Shown: positions 1 to 7,648 of the stretch, one piece after another
How positions within the stretch are numbered: position 1 is the first letter of the stretch
How the letters are laid out: the number at the start of each line of letters is the position of its first letter
IMG/VR virus record: IMGVR_UViG_3300002231_000345
Coordinates: 2,510-30,224 of that record
DNA length: 27,715 bases
Reading direction: 5' to 3' (one strand)
From: a virus
The notes under the pieces: model-generated
What the model was told of the DNA's origin: nothing
The model's input: only the letters and a program-made list of their open reading frames with translations
Database searches by the model: none
Translations under genes and position numbers: made by a program

Positions 1-2
1 AT

Positions 3-389
3 GCGGTTATAGTGGCGGCGAGGAACAACAATGCGGCAACGACCCCATCTGGGCCTCCTCCAGATACAACGCCGCCTTCGCCTACCAGCGCGGCGATCAC
101 GGCTTGTGACGATATATTACAGGCGCAGGGTTTTGCGGCCTACTACGACGAACCTGTGACCTATAAGACGCAGATTGGCTATGGGACGAAACTGGCGCAC
201 ATCACGATGGGGGCATGGAGCGCGTGGTCAACTGTGGCCGAGCCCAACCCGTCGGCGTGGCTCAATACAGGCAGGGTCATGGGAGCGACTGAATACTTCA
301 AGTTCAACATCATCGCCAGGGACACAGCGCTGAATGAGGGCGCCATGCAGTCCGCTTATTTCCAGGCGGTAGCAGGGAGTTGCCCATGA
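3..389 (+). CDS. Partial fibronectin type III-like adhesion protein (C-terminal end)
   Basis: The reading frame is open from the first base of the window, so the gene starts upstream and only about 128 C-terminal residues are seen. A Pro/Thr-rich hinge (PPPDTTPPSP) separates the tail of one domain (VVAARN-like end strand) from a second domain of about 95 residues. That domain ends with the pattern ATEYFKFNIIARDTALNEG, which matches the last strands of fibronectin type III modules (Y-x-Y/F-x-V-x-A-x-D-x-x-x-N). Fn3 modules are common on phage tail and neck fibres, where they bind host surface sugars; that role is inferred here. A GTG at 12 could start a shorter product, but no Shine-Dalgarno site is visible because the window begins there. 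The stop overlaps the next gene's ATG (ATGA at 386-389). It may be part of a tail fibre or a carbohydrate-binding protein working with the glycosidase at 762. Confidence 0.6.
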   Translation, partial: AVIVAARNNNAATTPSGPPPDTTPPSPTSAAITACDDILQAQGFAAYYDEPVTYKTQIGYGTKLAHITMGAWSAWSTVAEPNPSAWLNTGRVMGATEYFKFNIIARDTALNEGAMQSAYFQAVAGSCP

Positions 390-772
390 GGAAGCGTCTG
401 TTGTTGCCGGCAATCGCATTATTCGTAGCCGCGGCTGTAGCGAGTGCGCAGTTCAGTGGGCCGCTACCAAGACATGTGACAATCGATCCGTCTGTAGCGG
501 ATAGCGCCTATGTAATCGACCTAACGCTCTATTCAGGCATGGCCCTACCAAAGCCAGCGAAGATCATAACGGTGAGGTCCACTGCGGATGCGGTAATAGT
601 TTTCGCTGGTGATAGTTACTGGTCTAACAATAGTGACACGACTGTAGTGGTACCAGACACATCCGGCACGGTGTCCGCTGGGAGAAAGCTGATGCTTACC
701 GGGGACATCTACTCCTTGACAATCACTACAGCGGTCGCTGGGGCCACGATTGAGGTATGGGGTGAATACTAG
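386..772 (+). CDS. Small exported beta-rich protein with signal peptide
   Basis: This encodes 128 residues. I chose the ATG at 386 rather than the in-frame TTG at 380 because AGGGAG (about 374-379) sits about 7 bases upstream and the ATG forms an ATGA overlap with the preceding stop. The N-terminus is a classic Sec signal peptide: MRKR, then a hydrophobic stretch (LLLPAIALFVAAAV), then an ASA-Q cleavage site near residue 23. The mature ~105 residues are rich in Val, Thr, Ser and Asp, alternate like beta strands, and contain TVRSTADAVIVFAGDSYW followed by VEVWGEY-like ending residues (IEVWGEY). I do not recognise the family. An exported protein between an Fn3 protein and an exported glycosidase suggests a surface or carbohydrate-related role, but this is inference. 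It could also be a virion protein whose N-terminal helix only resembles a signal peptide. Confidence 0.7.
   Translation: MRKRLLLPAIALFVAAAVASAQFSGPLPRHVTIDPSVADSAYVIDLTLYSGMALPKPAKIITVRSTADAVIVFAGDSYWSNNSDTTVVVPDTSGTVSAGRKLMLTGDIYSLTITTAVAGATIEVWGEY
752..755 (+). promoter_or_regulatory. Ribosome binding site deciding a GTG start
   Basis: GAGG lies 6 bases upstream of GTG 762. The open frame extends upstream to a TTG at 750, but that codon would place a non-typical segment ahead of the signal peptide and has no comparable site at the right distance. GTG 762 also begins a clean signal peptide. Confidence 0.5.
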
Positions 773-3038
773 GCTGGCGGCAATTCTGTTGATGCTGGTT
801 TCGGCGACAGCGCTGGCGTTGCCTGGGATCAAGCTATCCAACGGCGAGGACGCCTACGCGTACCTCAAGAGGAGCGTTGACGGCACGGGGCAACCTTATC
901 CTCTACCCCGACGACTTCTCCCCCTGAGAACGGCTACTGGGCGGCTTCAGGGCTCCGTTTCATGGCCTCCTCTCCGGACACCTGCCCCCGGGTTCGCCAT
1001 TAAGGCTACAGGCATGCACGGGACAGGGAGTCGCCAGTCCCCCAAGTACATCTATGCTGAGAACGCTGGGGATCTGACTGGCGACTCCTATTGTTTCAGC
1101 ATCTACACGAAGCTGGATGGTTTCTTCGCCCCTGACGACACCACACAGCATTTCGCCATTTCGGTCGGATCTGTCCCTTCGAACCCCATCGGTCGGGTCA
1201 AGTGGGACTTCGATGCGGGCGGAAGCGCCTCCATCATCTATGAGGGTTCGGCTGTCGTCAACGCCGGTCAGGACAGTCTGGGTGGCGGCTGGTGGCGTAT
1301 GTGGGAGGTTGTGGACGGGGCCTATCTAATGGGAACCGGGAAGACGAAACTGCGTCCTGCGATATTCCTGTCGTCAGGCCCGCGGTCGTTCATCCCCGAT
1401 GTGTTCCCCGAGTACGAGTTCCTTCGCGGTGGGTATATCATCGGGGCGCGGCTTGAGGTCGCAACAGCCCCGGCGCCTGTGGATGATGTCATTCATTATG
1501 GCCGTCAGTATGTCGCTGGGGACATGGGCACGACCACGGTGCCACAGCCGCCAAATCTAGGCCTATCGTATCCTGGCAACGAGCTGAAGTATTCCTACAG
1601 CCAAGAGGCGGGTATCGGGATCATCAGGCTTGACGCACACTGGAGGGACTTACAGGACGGGACCACGCTGGCCTACAACGACACCGCCGGTTTTTATGGC
1701 AGAATAGAAACCCTGGAGTCCATGGGGATAGAACCGTATATAACATTCATTTCCGACAACGACGAGCTGACCTGCACCTTCTCCGACACTACATGTATCT
1801 TGGCGACAACCCCTCCCGAGACTCTGCTACTCGACCCGACACACAACGACCCGCTCAACGCTCTACCGCTGGATATGACCCAGTGGTACGACTTCGTGAA
1901 CCATGTGGTCGAGAACCTTGACGATACACCGGTAACAGGGTTCAGTATCCCAAACCCCGTGAAGTGGTACTCGATAGCGAACGAGTGGATCACGGCTAAG
2001 AACACCAACGGTGGGTTCATCGGCAACATGTGGAACGGGCTATATGAGGGCATCGAGGACTATGCGAACTCGGCATACTCGGCGGTCAAGGCGGCGTATT
2101 CGAGTGCCAACTTCGTAATGGGAGGCGGGCCAGGTACAGCGGACCTTGGGGCGGCAGTGGTGGATTCTTGCGAGGCCACTAGAACCTATTTCGCTGACTA
2201 CACCATCTTGGCTCCAGCAAACCCAACGAGGGTTCTGGAGGCTTATGATCTACGGCATAACTACACTTCACAGACAGCTATCGATGCGATCAAGGCGATA
2301 TACAAGGCCATCAGCTTTGATTATCTGACCCTCCACCAGTACGGGCCGCTGGCGCACAACAAGACCCGATATGGCTATTGGGATTCTGTTTCGGTAGCCG
2401 ATACCCTGAACGCCCTTCACCCAGGCCAGCCGTTCAACTTCACTTGCGACGAGGGCGGTCCTACTGACCTCTGGGCCGACTCTCCGTTGGACCCGCAGTA
2501 CCCAGACAGGCTTACCTGCGACGACATGAGCTGCGACCCTGGAGGCGTTACATACCTCGCCCTGAATGACACCACGAAATTCAGTGGCGTCTGGTTCGAT
2601 AATCTCGATGCGCAGGCCAAGGGGATGCCGTTCTTCATGTGGTTCCGGATGTTCATGAAGTACGGCGAGAGTAGTCCCGCGAGCAAGATCGCCCTTTGTG
2701 ATTCGCTGGATAACAGGACTAGTGGGTTCTACGCCATGAAGCATGTAGCCGCCCTGTTCGATAGTTCGGCAACGGTTATCCAGTATGTAGGCCAGAAGTC
2801 TGCGTGGAAGATCACCTATGATGATGGCAAGGAGGCCATTATAGGGATCTCAGTTGATGGCGAGAAGTACATCTCCATAGAGCCGTCATTCGCCCCAGCG
2901 CTGACCTACTACATTATCGGCCCTGATCTGGGCGGATACGAAGTCGTCCCCAGCATAGACGACACAGACACAACAAGGGTGGTAGTCGGCCAGCTTCCTG
3001 TGGTGGTTAGCCAGGAAAGCATCATGGAGATCAAATGA
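762..3038 (+). CDS. Exported clan GH-A glycoside hydrolase with N-terminal lectin-like domain
   Basis: This is about 758 codons from GTG 762. A Sec signal peptide (residues 1-20, LAAILLMLVSATALA) is followed by a beta-sandwich region to about residue 240. That region resembles the carbohydrate-binding-like module of phage fibre proteins: DSYCFSIYTK, GGGWWRMWEV and IIGARLEVATAP are its landmarks. A TIM-barrel-type glycosidase follows. IIRLDAHWRDLQ looks like strand beta-2, WYSIANEW holds the likely acid/base Glu408, FDYLTLHQY fits beta-6, and FTCDEGG holds the likely nucleophile Glu564. The NE and E spacing is typical of clan GH-A (families such as GH5 or GH39); the exact family is not resolved. 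It probably cleaves a host or environmental polysaccharide. Bases 888-990 appear to be read in wrong frames (three +1 shifts that cancel), so roughly residues 43-76 of the raw translation are unreliable. The stop overlaps the holin-like gene (ATGA, 3035-3038). Confidence 0.75.
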   Translation: MNTRLAAILLMLVSATALALPGIKLSNGEDAYAYLKRSVDGTGQPYPLPRRLLPLRTATGRLQGSVSWPPLRTPAPGFAIKATGMHGTGSRQSPKYIYAENAGDLTGDSYCFSIYTKLDGFFAPDDTTQHFAISVGSVPSNPIGRVKWDFDAGGSASIIYEGSAVVNAGQDSLGGGWWRMWEVVDGAYLMGTGKTKLRPAIFLSSGPRSFIPDVFPEYEFLRGGYIIGARLEVATAPAPVDDVIHYGRQYVAGDMGTTTVPQPPNLGLSYPGNELKYSYSQEAGIGIIRLDAHWRDLQDGTTLAYNDTAGFYGRIETLESMGIEPYITFISDNDELTCTFSDTTCILATTPPETLLLDPTHNDPLNALPLDMTQWYDFVNHVVENLDDTPVTGFSIPNPVKWYSIANEWITAKNTNGGFIGNMWNGLYEGIEDYANSAYSAVKAAYSSANFVMGGGPGTADLGAAVVDSCEATRTYFADYTILAPANPTRVLEAYDLRHNYTSQTAIDAIKAIYKAISFDYLTLHQYGPLAHNKTRYGYWDSVSVADTLNALHPGQPFNFTCDEGGPTDLWADSPLDPQYPDRLTCDDMSCDPGGVTYLALNDTTKFSGVWFDNLDAQAKGMPFFMWFRMFMKYGESSPASKIALCDSLDNRTSGFYAMKHVAALFDSSATVIQYVGQKSAWKITYDDGKEAIIGISVDGEKYISIEPSFAPALTYYIIGPDLGGYEVVPSIDDTDTTRVVVGQLPVVVSQESIMEIK

Positions 3039-3319
3039 AGAGAACGGACATAGACAAGGAAATAATCTCTGACGAGATGAAATTTCGCCAGTGGGTTATT
3101 ACTAAGTTGACTATGATGGAAGCGAACACACCTGGCAAAGCGGCCCCGTGCCAGCTAAATAATCTGCGCCTTGAGGAGGCGGCTAAGGAGCGAAGCAAAA
3201 TTTCCGACAAGTTAGATGCCGTGGCCGACAAGGTGTCTTCTGGATCGACACAGGCGGCTATTATCGGGTCAGTAGTCAGCTCGCTGATAGTGGGACTTGG
3301 GTTTCTACTCAAGCTATAG
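3035..3319 (+). CDS. Holin-like small membrane protein
   Basis: This encodes 94 residues. The first 50 or so are charged and helical, with a PCQLNNLRLEEAA segment resembling the Cys-containing start of the coiled coil in many small phage holin or haemolysin XhlA-like proteins. A heptad-like stretch (SKISDKLDAVADKV) follows, and a single C-terminal transmembrane helix (AAIIGSVVSSLIVGLGFLL) ends in KL. A GGAG site precedes the ATG, which overlaps the upstream stop. Size, layout and position beside the terminase fit a holin or holin accessory protein that permeabilises the inner membrane at lysis, but one helix and no close motif leave this tentative. It could instead be a membrane-anchored accessory of unknown role. 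No separate soluble endolysin is seen next to it; the lysozyme-like domain at 18.1-18.6 kb is in a virion-type gene. Confidence 0.5.
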   Translation: MKRTDIDKEIISDEMKFRQWVITKLTMMEANTPGKAAPCQLNNLRLEEAAKERSKISDKLDAVADKVSSGSTQAAIIGSVVSSLIVGLGFLLKL

Positions 3320-3326
3320 GGAGGTG
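3319..3326 (+). promoter_or_regulatory. Ribosome binding site deciding a TTG start of the terminase gene
   Basis: GGGAGGTG lies 8 bases upstream of TTG 3333. The next in-frame ATG codons fall inside conserved-looking N-terminal sequence of the terminase and lack such a site, so TTG is the best start. Confidence 0.65.
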
Positions 3327-3332
3327 TAGCAC

Positions 3333-4850
3333 TTGGACGAACAGCAGCGGCAGGTACTAAAGATAGCCTCAGAGAGCATCGAAGCCTTTGGCAAGATGTT
3401 CCTGCCGAAAGCAGTAAGCGCCGCTACTCCTGATTTCCATAGGGACATCTATCAGGACTTGCAGGACAACTCGATCAAGCGTCTTGCCGTCATCGCTCCT
3501 CGTGGCCACTCCAAGTCTACAGTGACTTCCATCCTCTATGTTCTGTGGCGGATTCTGTTCAAGCCGGCAGACGAGGATCTATTGATAGTGATGGTGTCGG
3601 AGTCACAGCAACAGGCGATCAACTTCCTCACTATCGTCAAGACCAACCTTACGGACAACCCGCGGGTGAACGCCTTCTTCGGCGACATGTCAGGGAAGAA
3701 GTGGACCGAGGACGACATCACCTGCGCGAATGGCTCCCGGGTTATAGCCCGGGGCACGGGGCAGAGGATCCGCGGTACGGTTGGCGGAGTCCTTGGTGTC
3801 ACCCGACCGAATGTATTGATCTTCGACGACTTCGAATCAGAGACTAACAGCAACACCCGTGATCAGATAATCAAGAACAAGGACTGGCTGCTCAAGGCTG
3901 CTTTGCCTTCTCTGGCAGATGACGGTCGGGCGATAGCCATCGGCACGATCATCAGTCAGTTCGCCTTCCTGGCCGATGTCCAGAAAGAGGGTAGCGGTTG
4001 GAAGACGCATTTCTATCAGGCGTTCAAGGACGGGAAGATCGGCGGAGAGCCCCTGTGGCCAGAGCGATTCCCTAAAGAGCGGCTGATGGAGATATACAAG
4101 TCCTACGACTCAATGGGCAAGCGCTCCGCCTTCTGGCAGGAGTACATGAACAAGCCTATTGACATTGATAGCCAGACATTCCAAGAAGCCGACTTCCGTT
4201 ACTACAGCGGGTCTATTATCTTGGTAGACGACATTCAGCCGTGTATCCTTGGCAGGGACCACCCGATGCAGGAGGAGGAGGGGTACCCAGACGACTTGGT
4301 GATTCCTCTCTCGGTGTCCCTGGGTGTCGATCTGGCGATCAGTGAGGCCTACGAGGCGGACTTCACGGTGATAATGCCCTTGGCTATAGATGCGTCAGGC
4401 TACAGGCTGATCCTGCCCTTCCTGCGGTTCAAGGAGCCCGACATCGATGTTCTTGTCCAGAAGATCCTCGATACTGCCATAAGCACAGGATGCGGCAGGG
4501 TGAACATCGAGGCCATCCAGTTCCAGCAGGCGGTGGCGAACCACTTCCAGAAGAAGATGATGGAGAGCGGGCGATATATGGTTGTAAGCTGTACCAAACC
4601 CAGGACCAGCAAGGACAGCCGTATCCGTTCGCTCCAGCCGCTATTCAAGTCGCACAAGATTTTCCACCAGGAATGGATGCACGAGCTTGAGGACGAGCTT
4701 ATCAACTATCCTCGGGCTGGTCATGATGATATTCCAGACGCCCTGTGGCTGGCCGAGCAGGAGGCTATCCTGCCCGACATGGACCCGTTCATCGATGGTG
4801 AGAATACAGAGCACAGAGAGGAAGAGGCCGAGTCATGGCTCGTTCTTTGA
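3333..4850 (+). CDS. terL: Terminase large subunit (DNA packaging ATPase/nuclease)
   Basis: This encodes 505 residues, the usual size for the family. It powers genome translocation into the procapsid through the portal and cuts the concatemer. The N-terminal ATPase shows a modified Walker A (APRGHSKST, residues 55-63) and Walker B (VLIFDDFES, 161-169). A GTIISQ motif near 204-209 may be the coupling motif. The C-terminal RNase H-like nuclease has acidic residues in GVDLAISE (Asp333), NIEAI (Glu393) and HDDIPDA (Asp465/466). Translation begins at TTG with a strong Shine-Dalgarno site. The 3' end overlaps the portal start by 16 bases, suggesting translational coupling. No small terminase subunit is recognisable in the window; it may lie upstream or elsewhere. 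The packaging strategy (headful or otherwise) cannot be read from this sequence. Confidence 0.93.
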   Translation: MDEQQRQVLKIASESIEAFGKMFLPKAVSAATPDFHRDIYQDLQDNSIKRLAVIAPRGHSKSTVTSILYVLWRILFKPADEDLLIVMVSESQQQAINFLTIVKTNLTDNPRVNAFFGDMSGKKWTEDDITCANGSRVIARGTGQRIRGTVGGVLGVTRPNVLIFDDFESETNSNTRDQIIKNKDWLLKAALPSLADDGRAIAIGTIISQFAFLADVQKEGSGWKTHFYQAFKDGKIGGEPLWPERFPKERLMEIYKSYDSMGKRSAFWQEYMNKPIDIDSQTFQEADFRYYSGSIILVDDIQPCILGRDHPMQEEEGYPDDLVIPLSVSLGVDLAISEAYEADFTVIMPLAIDASGYRLILPFLRFKEPDIDVLVQKILDTAISTGCGRVNIEAIQFQQAVANHFQKKMMESGRYMVVSCTKPRTSKDSRIRSLQPLFKSHKIFHQEWMHELEDELINYPRAGHDDIPDALWLAEQEAILPDMDPFIDGENTEHREEEAESWLVL

Positions 4851-6897
4851 AGAAGCCAGACGAGATCTACCATATCTGGGATTCGTACCGATCCGAGCGG
4901 GAGCAATGGGCGGTGGAGGCCGCTAATGACGAGGACTTCTATTTCGGGAACCAGTGGACGAGTGCTGACGCGAAGAAGCTGGCCGAGAAGGGGATGGCTC
5001 CGCTTGTAATCAACCGAGTGATGCCGGTGATCCAGCAGGAAATGACGATGTTCCTTGGCCGCCAGCCTCGCTTCAGGTATGTAGCGGCAGAGGACAGCGA
5101 TGTAGCTAAGGCCGGCATATTCGGCGGTATCAGCGATCATGTCTGGGCGATCAGCAACGGCGACCTGCAGATAGCGTCAGCAATGCAGGACTACTTCGTG
5201 ATGGGCGCCGGCTACATGATGGCTCATATCGACCGCTACGCCGACGAGGGCCGTGGTGAGGTGAAGGTGCGGCATGTGCCGGTATGGGATGTCTACCCCG
5301 ACCCCAACAGTCGCCTGATCGATCTTTCTGATGCTAGGCATATCTTCATTAGTCGTTCGATAGACCGCGATGGGCTTATCTACATGTACCCCGATAAGGC
5401 CGCGGCTATCAGGCGCGTCGATATAGATGAGGCCTATGTCTCTGACAGGCCCGAGAGTGGCACCTACAAGAACGGAACAGTTTCCCCTGCCGATATATCC
5501 TATGACGAGCCAGGAGGCGCCTACGGGAAGATCAGGGCCATTGAGAGCTATTCTAAGATCATGGTCCCATTGCTGAAGCTGGTAGATACCAGAACCGGCG
5601 TTACGATGATCGTTGATCCGAAGAAGTTCGATAAGAAATCGGCTTCTCCGTCAGTGCGGGCCATCGAGCTGTATGAGCCCCGCATCCAGGTATCGGTTAC
5701 TGCCGGGAAGTCCGTGAAGCTGGACGAGTATATGCTCCCGATGGACATCTACCCCATCGTGTCCCTCTATCTCCACCATTCAGGGACTCCGTTCCCTGTT
5801 GGCGATGTCCGTATGGTGAAGGGGCTACAGCAGGAGATCAACAAGCGGCGATCCATCATGATCCATAATGCCGCCGCCAGTAGCAACACGCGATGGCTAG
5901 CCGAAAAAGGAACGATCCCTAACAAGGCAGAATGGGAGCGCTCAGGGAATACGCCCGGGGCGGTGCTTGAGTATGTCCGCAGTATGCAGGGCGATAAGCC
6001 GGAAATGCTCCTTCCGGGGCAACTGCCTAGCGCATGGATTCAATTAGAGCAGGAAGCGCAGAACAACCTTGAGTACACCCTCAGTGTATTCGCGCATCAG
6101 ATGGGATCTGCGCAGGACGCCCCTGAGACTTATCGTGGTATGCTGGCCCTGGACGAAAAGGGTAAGCAGAAACTCAACTTCAAGGCCACCCATGCTCGCA
6201 TCGGACTGCGTAATCTCGGCAAGATCATTCTACGGCTTGCGCAGCTTACCTACACTACGCCCAAGGTCATCAGGGTCGTCGGCGAAGAGAGCGGACCCGT
6301 CAAGGAGTTCTTCCTCAACAAGCCACACATCGACCCGCTTACGAATCGTGTCGTCAAAATCAATGATGTCACCATCGGGAACTATGATGTTATTGTTGAG
6401 GACGGGATGTCAATGCCCACCAACAGGCAGGCACAGCTTCAGCAGATGCAGGAGCTATATCAGCTTGGCGTGGTCGATAAGGTGGAGGTCCTGAAGAAGA
6501 CCAGCATCCCCGACCGGGAGGCCGTCATACAGCGTATGGGCGAGATCCAGCAGCTAAGCGGACAGGTCCAGCAGTTGCAGGAGGCGATGAAGAACATCGA
6601 GGGGCTCAACCAGACATTGCGGCGTGAGTTGCAACAGCGTGAGATCCAACTTGGCGTAGAGAAGGAAATGACCAAGGTGCGTAGATACCATGCGTCAGAC
6701 CACTGTTGACGAGCGGGTAACTCGAGGCGAGAATCAAGGATGAACTTATCCTTATCAAGCGCGAGGGTGCGATCAAGAACAACAAGAACGAGGTCGCGTA
6801 TGGGTTCGCGAAGGCGCAAGCGGCGCTGGATGCGAAAAGGGCCAGAATGAAACAGGAGGCACAAGATGAGCGATCAGACAAACACTCCGACGAATGA
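4835..6897 (+). CDS. Portal protein, P22-like, with two apparent frameshifts at its C-terminus
   Basis: The portal is the dodecameric ring at the head vertex through which DNA enters and leaves. The N-terminal pattern DFYFGNQW, then a GMAPLVINRV segment, MTMFLGRQPRFRY and VPVWDVYPDPNS, is typical of P22-type portals. The uninterrupted frame stops at TGA 6707-6709 (624 residues). The sequence continues coherently if one base is skipped near 6685-6692 (reading DTMRQTTVDERV) and another near 6720 (reading LEARIKDELILIKREGAIK), ending at TGA 6895-6897. The downstream frame has no start codon of its own, and the corrected length is exactly 686 codons plus stop. The restored tail is a long charged coiled coil, as expected for the portal barrel. 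The scaffold start at 6866 would then overlap the true end by 32 bases. The frame breaks may be sequence errors or real lesions. Confidence 0.9.
6854..6859 (+). promoter_or_regulatory. Ribosome binding site of the scaffold-like gene
   Basis: A perfect AGGAGG lies 6 bases upstream of ATG 6866, inside the restored portal C-terminus. It supports the ATG at 6866 over the TTG/GTG-type start in the other frame near 6894. Confidence 0.6.
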
Positions 6898-7637
6898 GCA
6901 GAGTGAAGTTACTATTCCTGCACAGCAGGACGACAAGATTCCCGTTTACACCGGGGATGAGGACTTTGCGGCGGCAAGTGAAAAGCCTGCCGAAGCAAAG
7001 GTGGAGAATGCGGCGAGTGACGAACCCCGACTGGAAGGCCAAGTACGAGGAGGAGAAATCCCGGTATGAGGAGCTGTCACAGTACGAGGCGATCATCGAC
7101 CGCATGAAGCAGGATGAGGCCCTTGTGGATGTCCTTGAGGCGCACATTAGGGGCGAGATTCCTGGGGCCAGGGCGGCGTCGGCTAATGATAGCAATAGCG
7201 ACGACGACTTCTGGCGAGATGTAGATGAAACCGAAGCGGCAGGCTATCAGGCGCCCAAACCTCCAGAGCAAAAGCTCTACACCAAGGAGGAAGTGGAAGC
7301 CGAGAAGGCCCGGGCCGCAGCGGCGGCTGAGGTGAAGAAGGAATTGGATAATGTGCTCAGGTATCTTGGGGAGAACGGCGTACCAGAAAGTGTCCAGAAC
7401 GAGTTTATCGCATTCGTAGGCAACCCTAGTGGGGTTACCGGGATGGATTTGCTCAATGTGTTCAAGACCGTAAAGGAACGCGCCGGAGCGCCTATTGAGA
7501 TCAAGCAGCAAGACGAGAAGCATGGCGGCTCTATCATGGATGTCGCCGGGAAGTCTGACAAGCCCGATCCGAATCGGTACTTGTCTCAGGAAGATGCTGT
7601 GGCGTCCAACTACAAGGCGGACCCCAATAACCTATAG
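6866..7637 (+). CDS. Scaffold-like protein with one apparent frameshift
   Basis: Between portal and capsid genes, a hydrophilic acidic protein rich in Glu, Lys, Ala and Gln is nearly always the internal scaffold that templates procapsid assembly and is then removed. The N-terminal part (MSDQTNTPTNEQSEV...) is read from ATG 6866. At the CCCC run near 7026-7029 one extra base switches the frame. Skipping it joins ...NAASDEP to DWKAKYEEEKSRYEEL, and reading continues to TAG 7635-7637, giving 256 residues. The joined product has a disordered N-terminus, a coiled coil around residues 57-85 and again near 140-175 (KEEVEAEKARAAAAAEVKKE), and a short C-terminal helix region. In raw form the gene appears as two overlapping frames of 67 and 247 codons; I treat them as one. 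Function is inferred from composition and position, not a specific motif. Confidence 0.75.
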
Positions 7638-7648
7638 GAGATACAGCC

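Noticed and set aside
6894-7637. A separate 247-codon gene after the small frame at 6866
   Set aside because: Its first ~45 codons are a basic wrong-frame shadow. The AGGAGG site points to ATG 6866 and the two frames join at a CCCC run.
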